Part shown: piece after piece, positions 1 through 13,924 of the stretch
Numbering within the stretch: the stretch's first letter is position 1
How the letters are laid out: each line of letters starts with the position of its first letter
Assembly: GCA_004764695.1 (NCBI GenBank)
Contig: SMSO01000037.1
Coordinates: 2,418,837 to 2,482,836 of the forward strand
Length of the DNA stretch: 64,000 bases
Reading direction: 5' to 3'
Origin: Schizochytrium sp. TIO01
Taxonomy: Eukaryota > Sar > Bigyra > Thraustochytrida > Thraustochytriidae
Notes under the pieces: generated by a model
Databases searched by the model: none
Told to the model about the DNA's origin: nothing
The model's input: only the letters and a program-made list of their open reading frames with translations
Position numbers and translations under genes: made by a program

Positions 1-1813
1 AGTAGAAGAGACATTGTCCGCTCCAGACGATGCTTTTGCTCCAGGCGATGTTTTTGGTTTTTGTTGATCCCTGGGGTTATGAATGAACAAGGTAGCTCTC
101 GGATATAGGGGTGGCTACAATCCTGATACAGGTCAGGGGCTCCACTGCACCAGTCCGCGCAACTTTAGATGAATTACTTTGATAATTATTAAAACATGAT
201 TTTTTAAATTTATCAGTAACCTAATATCTATTCAATCGCCAAGAGTTCTGTAAAAACGTTTTATTTTCAACGAGGACAGACTCTTTCGCTTATATTTCGT
301 TTATTATTTTTCCAATTAAAAACATTTAAGTTTCATAGAAATGTGCTGTGCTCCCTGGACATGGTAGTGCACAGCAAGGAAAACAAAGTTCTCAGAACGA
401 AGATATTTCCCTTGTTCGGACTGAGCGATAATATTAAAAAAATACAACACAGGCTCATAGAGCATCATAATAGCACTTCCTACCACAAGTATCGATGGAA
501 ATAAATAAAAGTCTTTTGTTGAGGTGGAGCTGAGCATTTGCTGGTTTTTAGCTGAGCCTTTTGATGGGATCTGTAAAAGTTCCTAGGTCGTAGATCGGCT
601 GTTTGAGGGTTTGTGCTGAGAAGCGCTCCTATTCCGCTTGCGAGTTCTCCAGAGGAACGTAGGTGGAGGTGGCTCAGCCCTCTAAGATAGCCTGTGCGAG
701 TTGGCAGAGTGAAAGGGAATCAGAGAGAACAAGAATAACCAAAGTTACATGCCCGGTGCTCTTTGAACCTTTTAAAGCTAAGTAACCAATACATTAATTG
801 AAATGTTATTGTCAACTTAAAAAATATTTCGTTTAAACAGAAGATGATAAACTAATTAATAAAAAATATGGAACAAATGTGTATTGCAAGTTACATGGAC
901 ACCCTCGCAAAACACTGGTTTTGGGATTCGTTGTGACAAAAGTTACACAGGTAGTCTTTTGTATGGGGAGATTTTCTAAACTCCCAAGCGAAAAGAATGC
1001 CGTGGAGGGGACAGACTTGAAGAGGAAGCACATTAAAAATTCTTAGTCGCAACTGCTCATTCCCCACCAGGTACGAGACTACAATTCTGCAAGGCAATGT
1101 AAAGAGTGAGTTTTATTTTTCGAAAGAAAGGTAAAAAGAAAAGGTCCCACTCTGAAGAATGATTGGTTTATTTATCTTAATTCAAAAAAATAGGATTCAA
1201 AAGGCAGAAAGAAAGAGATCTTTGATAGGTAATGAGGCGAGTTCGAAAACCATGCATGCCATGATCGAGGAAAAGAGGCACGAGCAAAAAGAAGGAATTA
1301 ATTAATTAATTAATTGTAATTAACAACGAAAAAACGTGCCTCAATGGCATGGCTGGAGGCGCGTTGGTTAATGGTATCCCCTTTCTGTGTATCCGGATCA
1401 AAGACTAGGTAGAGGAAAGAAAGAGAGCATTTCGGACCGCCAGAAGAAGTCTGTCTGTCTTTTCCTTTCGCCCTTTCCAAATCGTCCTCTTCGCGCTCTC
1501 TCGCTCACTCGCTCGCTGTTGCTCTTGTTGTTCTCGCTGCTGCTGCTTCTGAGCTGCAAAGATCAAAGGGCGGGCGCTTTGGAGGTCCTCGAGCGCACCG
1601 AAGATCTCTTCGGCCTGAGCATTAAGAAAGCTTGCGTTTAGAAACCCAAACTTCGATCCGAGAGTAAGCCCAAACGCCTAAGCGGCGCTAGGAATGGCGA
1701 GTTGGTGGGTGGATCGATAAACGTCGCCTGGAAAGAGGAGGCATTGGACATCCATCCGAGAGGGCGTTGTTATTGTTGTTGTTGCACCCTTATCCATCTA
1801 TGTATGTATAGAT

Positions 1814-1885
1814 GTTTGTTTGTTTGTTTGTTTGTTTGTTTGTTTGTTTGTTTGTTTGTTTGTTTGTTTGTTTGTTTGTTTGTTT
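1814..1885. repeat. (TTTG)n microsatellite, 18 copies
   Basis: Uninterrupted GTTT/TTTG tetranucleotide tract of 72 bp, the purest long microsatellite in the left part of the window. Confidence 0.97.
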
Positions 1886-2766
1886 ATCTAGGTAGTACAC
1901 AGAGAGACCAAACAATGGGTAGAGCCAAACAGGCGCAGACTCGCGTTCTTTCACGCATCCTGATTCAGGATTTTCATCAATCAAAAAGCAAAAGCATAAG
2001 AAATGTGAACCAAAATCGTCACGAACCAACGTCAACTCTATGCGCGGCAACGCTCGATAATTGCCCCTTGGCTGGCCCATCCAAACGCCCACTCTTCCTC
2101 TCACATCATCACCATCGAAGGTCTGTTTATGAGTGTTGTTGTTGATCTTATTTCAGCGCCTTCGTTCCATGAATAAGAACTCTCTTTTTGGATTTCCAAG
2201 TTTTCCTGTTCTTAATTTAAAGGACAGCATCTCGAGAGGCGTTGATGAGCACAAACGAACGAAATGCTGCGGTCTCCTTTCTCCACAGCAGCAAGAGGCC
2301 GCCTCGAACTCGCCTCGGTCGCGGATACATTCGTAAGCACATGCATGCGTATACGCAGGCACACATACACATACAGGCCACAACAGAGCGAGAGACGCAG
2401 AGGGTGCCGGGCTGTGGCTGACTTGAGTGAGGTTTTTCGCAGACCTCCTATCTCTCTTCGCGAAACGGACAGATAATCCTCCCTCATTTCTACTACGAGC
2501 TTGGAGTAGCACTACCTAGGGGCTAGTAGCAACATGTAATACTGAGTGTATCAGGTCTCAAAATTCTGTTTTTATCTTACATACAGGCTCTGCGTGGATC
2601 GCCAACCTCGAACGCTCTTACCGCACCGATGGCGCCGCTCGTTCCGGGATCCGACGGGGGCCGTGGCTGGCTTATCAAGTGGCCATTTGAACAACCTCAA
2701 GTTGAACAGGATCGATTGATTCGCCAATGCATCAAAATGATCTTTTTCCATAGTTAAAGACCTTTC

Positions 2767-2800
2767 ATTTTATTTTATTTTATTTTATTTTATTTTATTT
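2767..2800. repeat. (ATTTT)n microsatellite
   Basis: Pure pentanucleotide ATTTT tract of nearly seven units, followed after 30 bp by a short GA-rich run. Confidence 0.95.
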
Positions 2801-5024
2801 AAAATCGAAGAGGGCTGATTAAGGCACAAAGAGAGGGAGAGAGAGAGAGAGTTGGCCGTCAAGCCAGCCGGCTCCTGGAGGCGCTGCTTTGCGATGCACC
2901 AGAATGACTCCGGCCGTTGTGAAAGGCCTCGTGGGTTGAGGGTATGAATGTTATTTATTTGCGTATTTTGTTTGTTTGTTTGGACTGCTTGGAAAAGGAG
3001 TGGCGAAGCGGGGCAACCGAGGCGCGAGGGCCCGGAAAGAGACACGTACTGGCCGTGGCACGCACTGCGCTGTTGATTTTTGCCCCTGTTTACCAGAGTC
3101 GTCAAATTATGTTGACCCCTTGGAAGCAAGCTCCTTGCTGAAAATAAGAAGAGTCAAGTCCTTTTACTTCTTATGATGAAATAATAATTATTATAACGTA
3201 CGTTTGAACAGCTTTTAACTAACTAAACCTTAGAGTATGGTAGCCTTTCTTATGATGTGAAAGTATGATGAAGGAAGGGGGTCATCTGCTGGGGCTCTTG
3301 TCAAGGCACCTAAGTAAGTATACTTCGAGGTAGGGCCTATACACTTTTTTTTTTTTTTAAATTGCTGGTTTTCAAAAACAATATATATATATTAAAATAA
3401 AAGTGTCCAAACACAATGACAGTTAAAGAGTCTATTTAAATGAAAAGACTCGCTTTATTAAAAAAAATAAAATGTAAATGTTAGTTTTAAATATTAATAA
3501 TATAAAATAAAAGAGAAAGCGCTGTTTTCCTTGAGCGCCTGATTGTATCTATTCCAACCAAAAAATAAAGTATTCAGAATATTAATAAGAAGCGAGTCAG
3601 AATTCAAGTCGAATCAAATACATTCTTTGAACTAGGAAAGTGTGATTCATTCATCAACAGATTTGCTGATGAGGAGAATAATCGCAACCATTTCCTCTCC
3701 TATTTCACTTCGCATACTCTACTCCTCATAAGGTTCGGATCACGAAGGGAATAGCATCACGGAGCGCTTCTTTCAAGAGAGGTTCATCATTCTGACGTTG
3801 TAGGTACCTACCACAACCAGGATGTTGAATTCCTGACGAACTTCGAAGGCCTTCTTCATCTGTTCTTCGCGATGCTCTACTCTCAATTTGGACCCCTCCT
3901 ACAGTCAGTCGCCTCTCTTGTCTGCCCCAGACTAACTATGGACGCCGAGCCTTCTTTCGACTCACTCGGTTCTCGAGACACCCATCCTTCGACGAATGAC
4001 GATGCTGCTCATTCATAGTCGGCGGACCATGTGTTCGTTCTCCTGTTCTCCAGAAAACTCCTCAGTCGAGAGGACCATCGTGATGCCCTCCAACTTCGTG
4101 AAGGAGACACCCTCGTGCACCATGACGCTCACGCACGAGAACTGCTCCTCGCGAAGAACGAGGGAACGCTCGCAGGCACGCCCGCAGACAGACAGTCAGA
4201 CAGACAGACACGCTGCGAGTGGGAGCGAGCGAGGAGGTGGAGAAAGGGAAAGCGCGGCAGGAGCAAAGTCTGTCTGCACCAGCACGGTAGGCAGCAGCAG
4301 TGGGAAGGAGACGAAGCGAGTTTGCGCAAAACGGCATGCTCCTTTTGCGCCTTTTAAACGCAGTGTGAGTGTGTGTGCCTGCCTCAGAGAAAATGCTCAG
4401 CCATGAAGAAGAGAATCTTCATCTTTGTCTTGGAGTTTGGTCGAAGTTTGGTGAAGTCAGAACGGAGGGCCGTGAGCTCAAGAACTTGAAGAGGGTTGCG
4501 CTCCAGAGAAAGCAGAGCGCAGGCTTGCGCTGTTGCTCTTGCGGTTGCATTTGCCATTGGCCCAATCCAACTCTGCTTCGATGCGTGGGTTGCAAACAGT
4601 TTATGCAAACGGCCAGGCTTGAAGGAACCTTTCTGCCACTGCTGCGGCAGAGTTGTTCGACTGACTTCTTCAGAAGAATGGTAGTTCGTACGTACCTCAT
4701 CAGGCAGTCGACCTGCCATCAGAAAGAGAGGCAAGCAAGCAAGCTAGCTAGCTAGCAAAGAGAGCAGGGCGCCAGAAGAAGCGCGAGCAGATGTCCTGAG
4801 TGATTTTCATGGGCCACATGGTCAACAACATAATAGAGTCCAGAAGACTTGTTAACAACGCGGGTTTTCTGAGCATCTCTGAGTGAGTGAGTGATACTCA
4901 TGAGGTCTCCCCCCGGAGTCTTTGAACCCCATCACCAAGTCGGCGAGATTGAGGAGCAGGGGCCGCAGAGCGTCATGTCCGAACATAAATCGTCAGCTTC
5001 CGGGCGGACGTCATGTGCTTCTGT

Positions 5025-5051
5025 GAATGAATGAATGAATGAATGAATGAA
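5025..5051. repeat. (GAAT)n microsatellite
   Basis: Tandem GAAT/ATGA tetranucleotide tract of between six and seven units in a gene-free region. Confidence 0.93.
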
Positions 5052-6468
5052 GAAAACAAAAACGACTAAGCTTTGCAGTCAGTGATGTGCATTCGAGAGA
5101 AGGAGCTAGTCCATGTCTCCTCTCAGCAGGGCTGATAAAATGACAAGAACTACGCAGAGCCATCTTATTGAACGCAATCATAGCGAGGAATTTGAAGTTC
5201 TTGCCTCAGCTCACGAGAGATAGGAAATAAGACCACGAGATGGGGAGACCATCCGTGCGTGTGGTGTCTACCACTATTTCTAGTAGAAGACTTAGTCTTT
5301 AATCTGCTTTCTTCCTAAAATGGTTTTCATATATCATATAGATTGAGTTGCGGGAACTCATGATAACATGGATCCATTTCTATTATTTTCAATATTAAAA
5401 AAATAAAAAATAGTATATAATATGAAATCGTATAATTATAAGGAGTGTCTTATAAAATAAATAATATTATAGACACCACTACTGGCAATATATTTTTTTT
5501 TGTCTTAAAAACTTTTTTTAAAGGAAAAAGAAAGAAACACGGACAGACGGTCCCGCATGATCCATCTGAGTTCTTTTTTCTTTTTGCTCTCTAGCTAGAG
5601 TTAATTTTTAAAAAAAGTGTTTCTTTAATGTAAACAAATAAACGAATGAAGCAATTGCATAGTGACGTTCTACCATATCCAGCTGCTGAGGAATGAATGA
5701 GTTCATAGTCTCGAGGCTGCAGAAAAATGTGTTCATGGTATATCGCGCCACCAGTTGCCCTCAAAGAAAAGATGCCCGACTTTGAAGATTGCGGTGACCT
5801 TCTTTATACTTCAACTTCATCAATCCGAAATAGAAAACAACCGTTTTCAGAACTTCTGATGAGCCACTTTTTAAATCTATTGCCAACCAGTGGGCACTGC
5901 ATCATCCACAGAGGAAGAAGAAAAACTTGACACTAACAAAACACAACGAGTACCCATTTATGCGACAATACTCATAGACATTTCCTTTCTTTTGTGTGCC
6001 TCCGCATTTTCTTTCGCTTTAAAGCAACTTGAAGACGTATGAGACGTGCTTCTGCGGTTTCATGCTATCCTATCAAGTGATAACTCCAGCATTTCCAGAC
6101 TGGGGAACCGTGACACCAACCCCGGGTCTTGACAATCCATGGTCCTGCTTGAAACAGGCCAACGCAGGGAAATCGAAATCGACTGAGTACTCTGTTTGAA
6201 TCCACAAGGATGCAGTACCTCTGACTGGCTACTACAAAATAATGATGCACAATATTACAGTGACGTTTGGTCGATCGTCCATCATAAACCTTTCACCCGT
6301 CATCCTTTTATTTGTTTTTAAAATTCCAACAAAAACCAACATTGTACAGAATCAGGAAAGTCTCGCAGATGTGACATGGTGACACCTCGTCCATTCAAGG
6401 CGTCCTTTGTTAGCTAATTGCAGCTAACGTGTTACTGTTCCTGTTCATTTTCCTCTCTCACTCTGCAG

Positions 6469-6782
6469 ATTTCTCAATCGCGATGTTCAACGGTTATTGC
6501 GGCTTCTCCTCCGTTTTATCCCTGACTGCCTCAAAGGAACGATGGTGAAAGTGGACATATTTTGCGTTTGAACGGGCGTCTCATTTTCATTGCTTTTCTC
6601 TTACTCTACACGCATGCGACCGGGTTCTTCTCGAAATGGAAGCATAGGTGCGGACCTGAAGGCACGCTTGTGACCGCGTTGCTGTGCGGAGCAGGGCTTT
6701 TCATTTCTATCGGTTTCTTGCAAATGGAACCTCGCGAGCGAGTGAGGTACTGTAGAGTGACCCGCAGCTGGTACAAGAGGCG
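6469..6782 (+). other. Exon-like block with two hydrophobic segments
   Basis: The block follows a pyrimidine tract ending in CTCTGCAG, a good 3' splice-site shape, and ends just before GTAAGA, a good 5' splice-site shape. Within it one frame stays open for about 83 codons to a stop at 6784-6786 and encodes two hydrophobic stretches separated by a basic, Cys-containing loop. No start codon lies near its beginning and no homolog is recognised. It could be an internal exon or chance. Confidence 0.15.
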
Positions 6783-7438
6783 GTAAGACTTAGTTTGGCA
6801 GCAGCCTTGGCGAAGGGGTCAGGTCTTCCCGAACTGGTTGGGGGGGGGCTTTCGTTGTTTGCGGAAATGCCAAGTCATCGAGAGGACAAATGCCCGCAAA
6901 GGGCCCCTCTGCTGGAAACAGAGAAGCGTGCCTAGCTAGTCCTCGAATCGGCGCAGAAGAAGAAACTGATGAAGCCACGTTGAAAGCAGTGCAAAATTGA
7001 TGGTTTTAATTGTGCTGGTGTTATTACAATCTTCAGCTCTCTATTTCATTCATTCCCCCTTACTTTTGTTTATTGTCTTTTCGTCTTTTTTCTTTCAAGT
7101 GATTGAAAAGCATTTTTGGTCACTTTTAAATTAAAAGAGGCTGGTAGTCAATCATCTGACGACCATCGAAATACCGTTAGATTTCCAAAATTAACGACAA
7201 TTCCATGTGCTCGGAATTTTAGGCGCAAAATATTGAAGGCCAGAGGACATGCAACTTCAACATTAAAAATGACCTCCGCGCCTATAACCCGCATCCTTCC
7301 TACGAAGCTCGGTGTTACTGTTCTATAAAAAAAAGAGGGCTTTTCGGCGCCCATCGTCCGAAACTGAGACTTACTCATTTTCAACTAAAAAAATAAAAAG
7401 GGCCAAGAAAGAAAAAAGCAGTGAAACAGGGAAACCAC

Positions 7439-7462
7439 CAGCAGCAGCAGCAGCAGCAGCAG
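7439..7462. repeat. (CAG)8 trinucleotide repeat
   Basis: Eight CAG units in non-coding sequence, within a purine-rich stretch. Confidence 0.95.
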
Positions 7463-8390
7463 TAAAATTTCAAAAACTTGAATCTCTTCAAATGTTAAAC
7501 GAAAGGTCAGAGAGGAAAAGCTAGGCTCACGCGCGCGAACCAAAACAACCAGATCGAGCAGCTTAATGTAAGGTCTCCGCACGCAGTGTCTCAAAAGCAC
7601 CCACTCAGCAGGCAGCTTGATCAAAAAGGACACATCCTCGCCGCTCCAAGGTAAGGTACGTATACATGCAATGCTTGCATGCATGTATAACGAGCGGGGA
7701 TTCCGCAAGGAAAAGCAGCTCAGCCAGCATCTTTTTTCCCGTCCAATCCACAGGGACACTTCCCCGTAGGAAGCGCCCGCTAGAACTCGCCTAGCCACCC
7801 CTACCACCAGCCACTCCCAGCCGTAGCGGTGCCTGCTACCTTCTGTCTACGGCGCGCCTTCTACCATAAAGAGGCGGGAGACCATTCTGTGATGAAATTA
7901 CATTCGTCTCACAGTCGCATTATGGAGAAGCGTAATAATCAGAACGGGGAGACGAGGCGGAAAGAACGAGAAAGAAAGAACAAATGGAGAGAACTAACTT
8001 TGGTAGAAAACGTTTGGAGAGAGAGAGAGAAAGAGGGCACGGAAGAGGAGGAGACCAAGGCGCCGCGAGCCGCCTGCCTCGGCGCTCGGGAGGGCGCACG
8101 AGGCGGCGTGGCTGCAGACGGCCCTTGGCGCCGGCTGCCTTCGTACATCGGCGATGGAGCATGAGCATGGATGGCGATGGCGATGGCGTTGACATCGCAA
8201 ATGGTCGATGAGGAATCCTTCATTCATTCATGGAGCGAGAGGTACCGGCACTTACTCACCGAGCGAAAGAAGGCATCAAACAGACAAAGAGACAAACTGA
8301 GAGCACAGCAACGCTGGCGTGGAGAAGCTGATGGAGGGAAGATTGAAGCTCGCTCGGGAAGACGCCGCCTCGTGAAGACCCGTGCAGACG

Positions 8391-8427
8391 AGCAAGCAAG
8401 CAAGCAAGCGAGCAAGCGAGCGAGCGA
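8391..8427. repeat. (GCAA/GCGA)n microsatellite
   Basis: Imperfect tetranucleotide repeat alternating GCAA and GCGA. Related GCAA, GGCA and AGCT units continue to about 8494. Confidence 0.9.
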
Positions 8428-11400
8428 CCACGCAAGGCACGCAGGCAGGCAAACAGGCAAGCAAAGCCAAGAGCGAGCAGAACTAGCTAGCTAGGTAAGC
8501 GGCAGCTCTTGGCAAAGCAAGCAAGCTGGCCTTGTACATTTCTTACCATAGGCTTCCAGGTGCGGCAGAGTACAGACCGCCAGAAGCTACTTCGGTGAAA
8601 CGCAAAGCTGCACAAGCATTTGCCCGCGCCCGACTGCATCATTGGACTGTAGTAGCTGTGCAAAAGGTACTCCACGGCAAGCGGAAGAAAGCTTCGCTCT
8701 GGGCGAGCAACTTCAACCGCAGAGTGGTAATTTCTGGGCACACAATTCTGCTTGCTCTCTCGATTGCTAGCTGCGCGGCTAGCGAGAACTGGCCTCCCTT
8801 CCGTTGCAGCTGTAACTCCATGCAAAATTGACTGCAATGTAGTGCGGTCGGCGAAAAGAAGAAAGGCTAGTGGTGTCAAAGTCCCGTGCAGAAGCAGGAG
8901 GCAACTCGATTCGAAGAAAGCACTGAAGGGAGAAGGCGGAAGCTCGCTGCAAGTTGGAGCGCGCATGCCACATGGGGCCAAACCAGGATGCCTGCCTAAT
9001 CGCCGACCACACCAGGCTACTAATGCTCTCTCACTTGCTCGCCTAAGCCGACACTCACTCGAGGAGGGAGGAAGCTCGCACGATATGCAATTGGCTGCAG
9101 CCGTAATCTTGGACACTGTAAGTAAGTAAGGCCTCTGCAGAGCAAATGACTCCTGGCCATCGATCGTATCTCCAGGCTTGCGTAACTATGTCCGCTTGAA
9201 TTAGTGTCGGTAAGGGTGTAAGTAAGCAAGCAGGCAAGTAAGTAAGTCACATGTGGTATATAATGATTCTGCAACCTATAGTTTCATATTTCAGTTTTCA
9301 TCGAGAGCTAGGCAAGATCGATGTCTTCGAAACGCATCCACGCCCTTCAACGCTTCAGCATGAAGCGGCCTGGCAGTCTACATTTTCTGTCTACTCATTC
9401 CTGTTTTGAAATGCTGCTCTGTTTAGTTTAGTTTTGTCATGGCATGTTATTTATTATTATTTCATTGCTTGCATCCACCGGAATAACCTTGTGACAAAAG
9501 ACACCCTCACTGTGTCCCTTTCTTGCTGCTAACAGGGCTAGCTAGCTAGCTAGCTCTTGGAGGAGACTGTCCCTCTAGCACGCTTGAAAATAAGATCACC
9601 TCAACTGCACCTATTGTAACTATCTCTGCAAAAGTACAATTGTATCGCCTCACCGAAGTAATAACCGAGAGTGTGGACGGTCCTTAATTACAACGCAGAC
9701 TCAAATGAAGAGTTGTATTCAAGGGTTGTGCTCGTAGTTTAACCTGAAGAACCTGGCATCTAGACCGCCCCCCAGCATTCAGCCTACGTCTCTGCACGAT
9801 TAAAAAAAAGGGCCTCCAAGGGAGAACAGGAGAGCGAAGAAGAACGCATTACAGCTCTTAAAAACATATGCCTTTTCGTTGGGCAAAAATGCAATCCACG
9901 ACTGAGATGTTTAATATAAATTTAATCTTAGAGAATTTCAGAGGTAACATACGAGCTTTTTTTACAAATCCTGGTTATGGCCTCCACTCAAAATTAGTAG
10001 CCTATTTCCTTGTGTGTCACAATTCGGGTCGAACCATTTTCGAAACAGGCAAAACACCAGGACGACTATCTTCTGTTTATGTAGGCAAACCATTTTCTGT
10101 CCAAGCAATAATATTGTCTCATATCTTTTAGTTCGTGTAATTCGAGAGCAAACTATAAGAGCTCCAAGTCCTTCCACTGGCTGAGTGGCTGGATGACCTC
10201 CTGTGCTACTCCGCGACAAGAGCAGTGCCGTTCGGAATGGTGTGCCTTCTGCACGCTCACGCGTAATCCTTGAACTCTTGGATAATCTTGGGACGTCACT
10301 CATAGGTAGTACACCGTGTATACCACTGCAAACCTGGCATGTAGAACCGCCCTACTTTCACGAAGAAAAGCTCGTTTCGGGAAAATAAGATTGACCACCT
10401 CCATGGTTGCAAGGCGCCAAAAGAAGCATAGTATTGTCCCCCGAATGAGACCTGCCGCAATAATAAAAAGCATGAGAATTGTTTTCACAAGCTTGAACGA
10501 GTGAAATCCTGTTCACTCACTATTCTCTTATGTGCTCCATCCGCTTGTGGAGCAACCAAAAGGAAACGAGACATGTGTAGTTCACGTGCGCAGCTCTGTC
10601 ACTTTCTGTTTACTACGACTACTTCTACTTGCACTAGTCTCGTCTGCTGCCTTTTTCTTCTTCTTTTATTTTTTATATTTAAAAAAATGCTCCTTTCAGA
10701 AAATTAGAAAAATTAATTCTCATTTGGCGTGTGTTGGGCCTCATTACTCTTACACCAAAGTAGCAAAAGTATTTATCTTATAACTGCAGTTTGAAGTTAA
10801 TAGCTAAAGTACAATAGACCCAACAACAAGAAGGCAAAGTTCCTTTGCAGCTCTGCAACAAGAGGCTGGGAAAGCGCACGTGGAGGGAACACTTGCGCGA
10901 TACAATCCGAAGAACGTCGATTTCGTCTCCCTCGAGCCATTGTGCAAGTTAGTGAGGTCTTCTCGCATCTACACTTGCCAAACCTGCTGGAGACCAGCGA
11001 GTGTTCTCTAGAGGAGTCTTGGCAAGCGCCACATAGGAGAGGTAAGCCTTAAGGCCAGGAAGCCAGGCAGTTATTGCTCCAGCAATTCATTCTGAGGCTG
11101 CACGTGATGAACCTTCTGCCGCATTGAAGAAGAAAGATCTTTGCTTTAATACCTTTTCAATCTGCGCAGGCTTTTTGATCAACGCCGATCAGTGATAGCT
11201 TTTCGGGAGGTTGGATAGGATACAAGTAAACACCTGTGCCCCCAAAGAAGAAAAAATCAAGCGAGCGTCTCGAAAGTAAGAATCTAATGCAGGAGGTCTG
11301 TACGCTCTCCCAGCTCAAGCTCACTACTCCAGAGCAAGCGCTCTCTTTTCTTTGATGATATTACCAACCGAATCTTATCCATCTTTCGTTTCTCGTGCAC

Positions 11401-13649
11401 CACGAAAAAGGTTCTCTCTACATTAAAAGATAATCTCAACGAATGGCCTTTTTTTTGTAAAGAAGAAGCCCTCATCTCTTCTTCTCTCTCGAACCAACAA
11501 TCATTCCACGAATTCTTGTCAACATTTCCTCTTTCATCTTTTACAGTGAAAAATGTATTCAATTTATTTATTTTAAAATAAATGAATTGTTGTTAATCTG
11601 TATTCTGCAGACCCTATATTAGGTAATTTTGTTATTTTCCTCATCAGCCTGACAGACTGACAGATAAACAGACAGATATTCTTCGTTCCATCGCATTGCA
11701 TCAAATAATGTAGAAATAAAATAATAGAGAAAGAGAGTTTCTGCCATAATACTTACAGGAGATAAACGTGTTCACCAATCGCTCGGAAGCGCAGTCTCCT
11801 CCGGCCCACCTCATAGACAGAGCCAATCCACATCATATCGTGCCGGCACGAGACAGTCTCGTGGGAAAAGAGAAGGAAGGAGGAGGTTGGAGGTATTCCT
11901 CATGAGCTGCCTGCCTCCTCCGGCCACGTCGCGATTGCCTTTTTTATTTTTTATTTTTTTAAATTAAATTAAATTAATAAACATAATAAACATAAAATAT
12001 AAACCATGAAATAGTTTTATTTTAGAATTAATACACACTAAAGAAAGTCATGCCTTGTTCAGTTTTTATTTTTTAACAAATAAAAGTATGAATTTCAGAA
12101 AAAGAAAAAGGAAAAAAGTTTCTCGATCGTAACTCCCTCGCCGCCGAGAGGAAAAGGCAAAGAGAGAGCGCAATGCCATAACTCGAGGTTGAGTGTACTC
12201 CTTGGCTGCCTTGATGCCGAAAACCATCTCAGAAGCTGATCTTCCCTGCATGTACGCTCAAGTCGATGCTGTGTACAGGTTTACTTTTTTCTTTCTGTTC
12301 GACATTCTTTTAGTATCATCTTTATTGAAGTGATGAATGAATAAATCAAAACACGAATAAACGGGAGATTGGAGTGATTGAGAGAGTGATTGACTCAATG
12401 AAACATTAAAGTATCGTTCATGGCCTGCAACATTCCTCTACACTACCAGAATCCTCTCACCATTACACCGTAACAAAGCCGAGTCTGGTTGAAAGAATTG
12501 CTGCTCGTGAACTATTCTACCATACCCTCGCATGTCTCATTACTTTTATTGTTTTAAACGATTCTTTCCGTTTTCCTTGTTTTCCAATAGGAAAAGGTAT
12601 GGAATTTTAAAAATATTTAATTTTAAAACGTTTATAAAACTGCTCCCAAAACTTTGATATATAATTTATTTATTTATTTTTCACAATATTGAATTTTTAG
12701 CTCCGGAATCCCACCCATCCCAAAGAAAAAGGGCGTAAACAAAAACCAGTTTCCCTTCCAACATTTTAACATCTAATTAACATCTAATTTTTGTGTATAT
12801 AAATTTTTAATGGAAAAAGACAATTCATAAATAATAATTTGAGTGTGTTCTTCCAATACCAGAAGGCGACAAAAAAGCCATCGCGTAACATTGTAACACA
12901 AATCAGGAAACTTGCGAAGATTGGCAGAGCGCGTGAGGTAGCAAAGTTGTATAGTACAACAAGGGAGGATACCCCCCGGGAGTTTGTCTTGAAATAAAAC
13001 TAAAACTTATCTTATCGATTGAGAGGAAGAAACACTATGGTGCCTCTTAACTTTAAAGAATTTTTATTATCCTTTTTATCTGAGGGAATGAGGTAAGTGA
13101 GACAGGGAAGACAGGCTGTGTATTATTTTAGTAAAAAATACATTTACAAAAATAATTTATATTAAAAATTTACATCAAACAGATGTTTATGGAAACGCGT
13201 TTCAAGACGTCTGAGAGGGGCGATTGAGAAACGTACTAGCCTCTTTTGTTTTAGAAAGTTTAAAAAATCAATAGTAAAGTTAAGTTTTGTAAATAAACAT
13301 GCAAACAAAAAGAGAAATTATTAGGCAGAAGCAGGGGAAAATAAGAAAGTAAAAGGAATGAAAGGCAGCAACCAATAACTTGTCGAGGCAACGCAAGCAA
13401 AAACCAAACTCCAAACAGGCCAAGTCCAAGTCACCTTGCCGAGCAGGGCCCACCAGCTTTTACTTAGCTAAGCTTTCTCTTCAATCTTAGTATTGACGTA
13501 GTGCGATAGTCTCGTGCAGAGAAGAGGCTCGCCACAAGACTAGCACAGTCTCTCCTTTCGTTGCGTCAGCGAGGAAAGGGAAGTAGAAGGAGCGAAAGTC
13601 TTCATAACAGCGGACCTTTTTTCAAGAGTTCACCAACACGAAGACCACC

Positions 13650-13787
13650 ATGCTCCCATTCACAGCGCACCTGCAGCAGCAGGGCCAACAACAGCAGAAC
13701 GGCGGCGGCTTTGACCGTCTTCAGCTCCAGCAACAGCTCATGGCACTCCAGCAGGTGCTTCCTGCTGCTAGCGCACAGCAGCTTCTC

Positions 13788-13822
<35 letters not shown>

Positions 13823-13891
13823 ACAGTTCTCGTCCTGGTCTAGCCCCGACGACTTCCTCCGTAAACAAATGCAGCAGCAGCAGCAGCAACC

Positions 13892-13924
<33 letters not shown>

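Larger units (their letters stand above)
1..13649. other. Gene-poor region, repeat-rich, no convincing gene
   Basis: No open frame in these 13.6 kb has a recognisable domain. AT-rich stretches (about 1-1.3, 3.2-3.6, 5.3-5.7, 9.8-10.8 and 11.5-13.4 kb) alternate with GC-richer islands full of microsatellites (about 1.4-3.1, 4.0-5.0 and 7.4-9.3 kb). The islands have frames open on both strands at once, as expected from low-complexity DNA lacking stop triplets and not from genes. The longest frame, about 209 codons on the minus strand at 8487-9116, resembles no known protein. An ATG frame of 87 codons at 9868-10131 (+) is also unrecognised. A spliced gene or long 5' leader of the zinc-finger gene downstream could be hidden here. 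Confidence 0.55.

Noticed and set aside
8487-9116. Minus-strand frame of about 209 codons
   Set aside because: It has mixed composition with no domain, an equally open plus-strand frame overlaps it, and it lies in a repeat-rich island.
9868-10131. ATG frame of 87 codons
   Set aside because: It has no recognisable family, signal peptide or supporting context; kept only as a remark under the desert entry.
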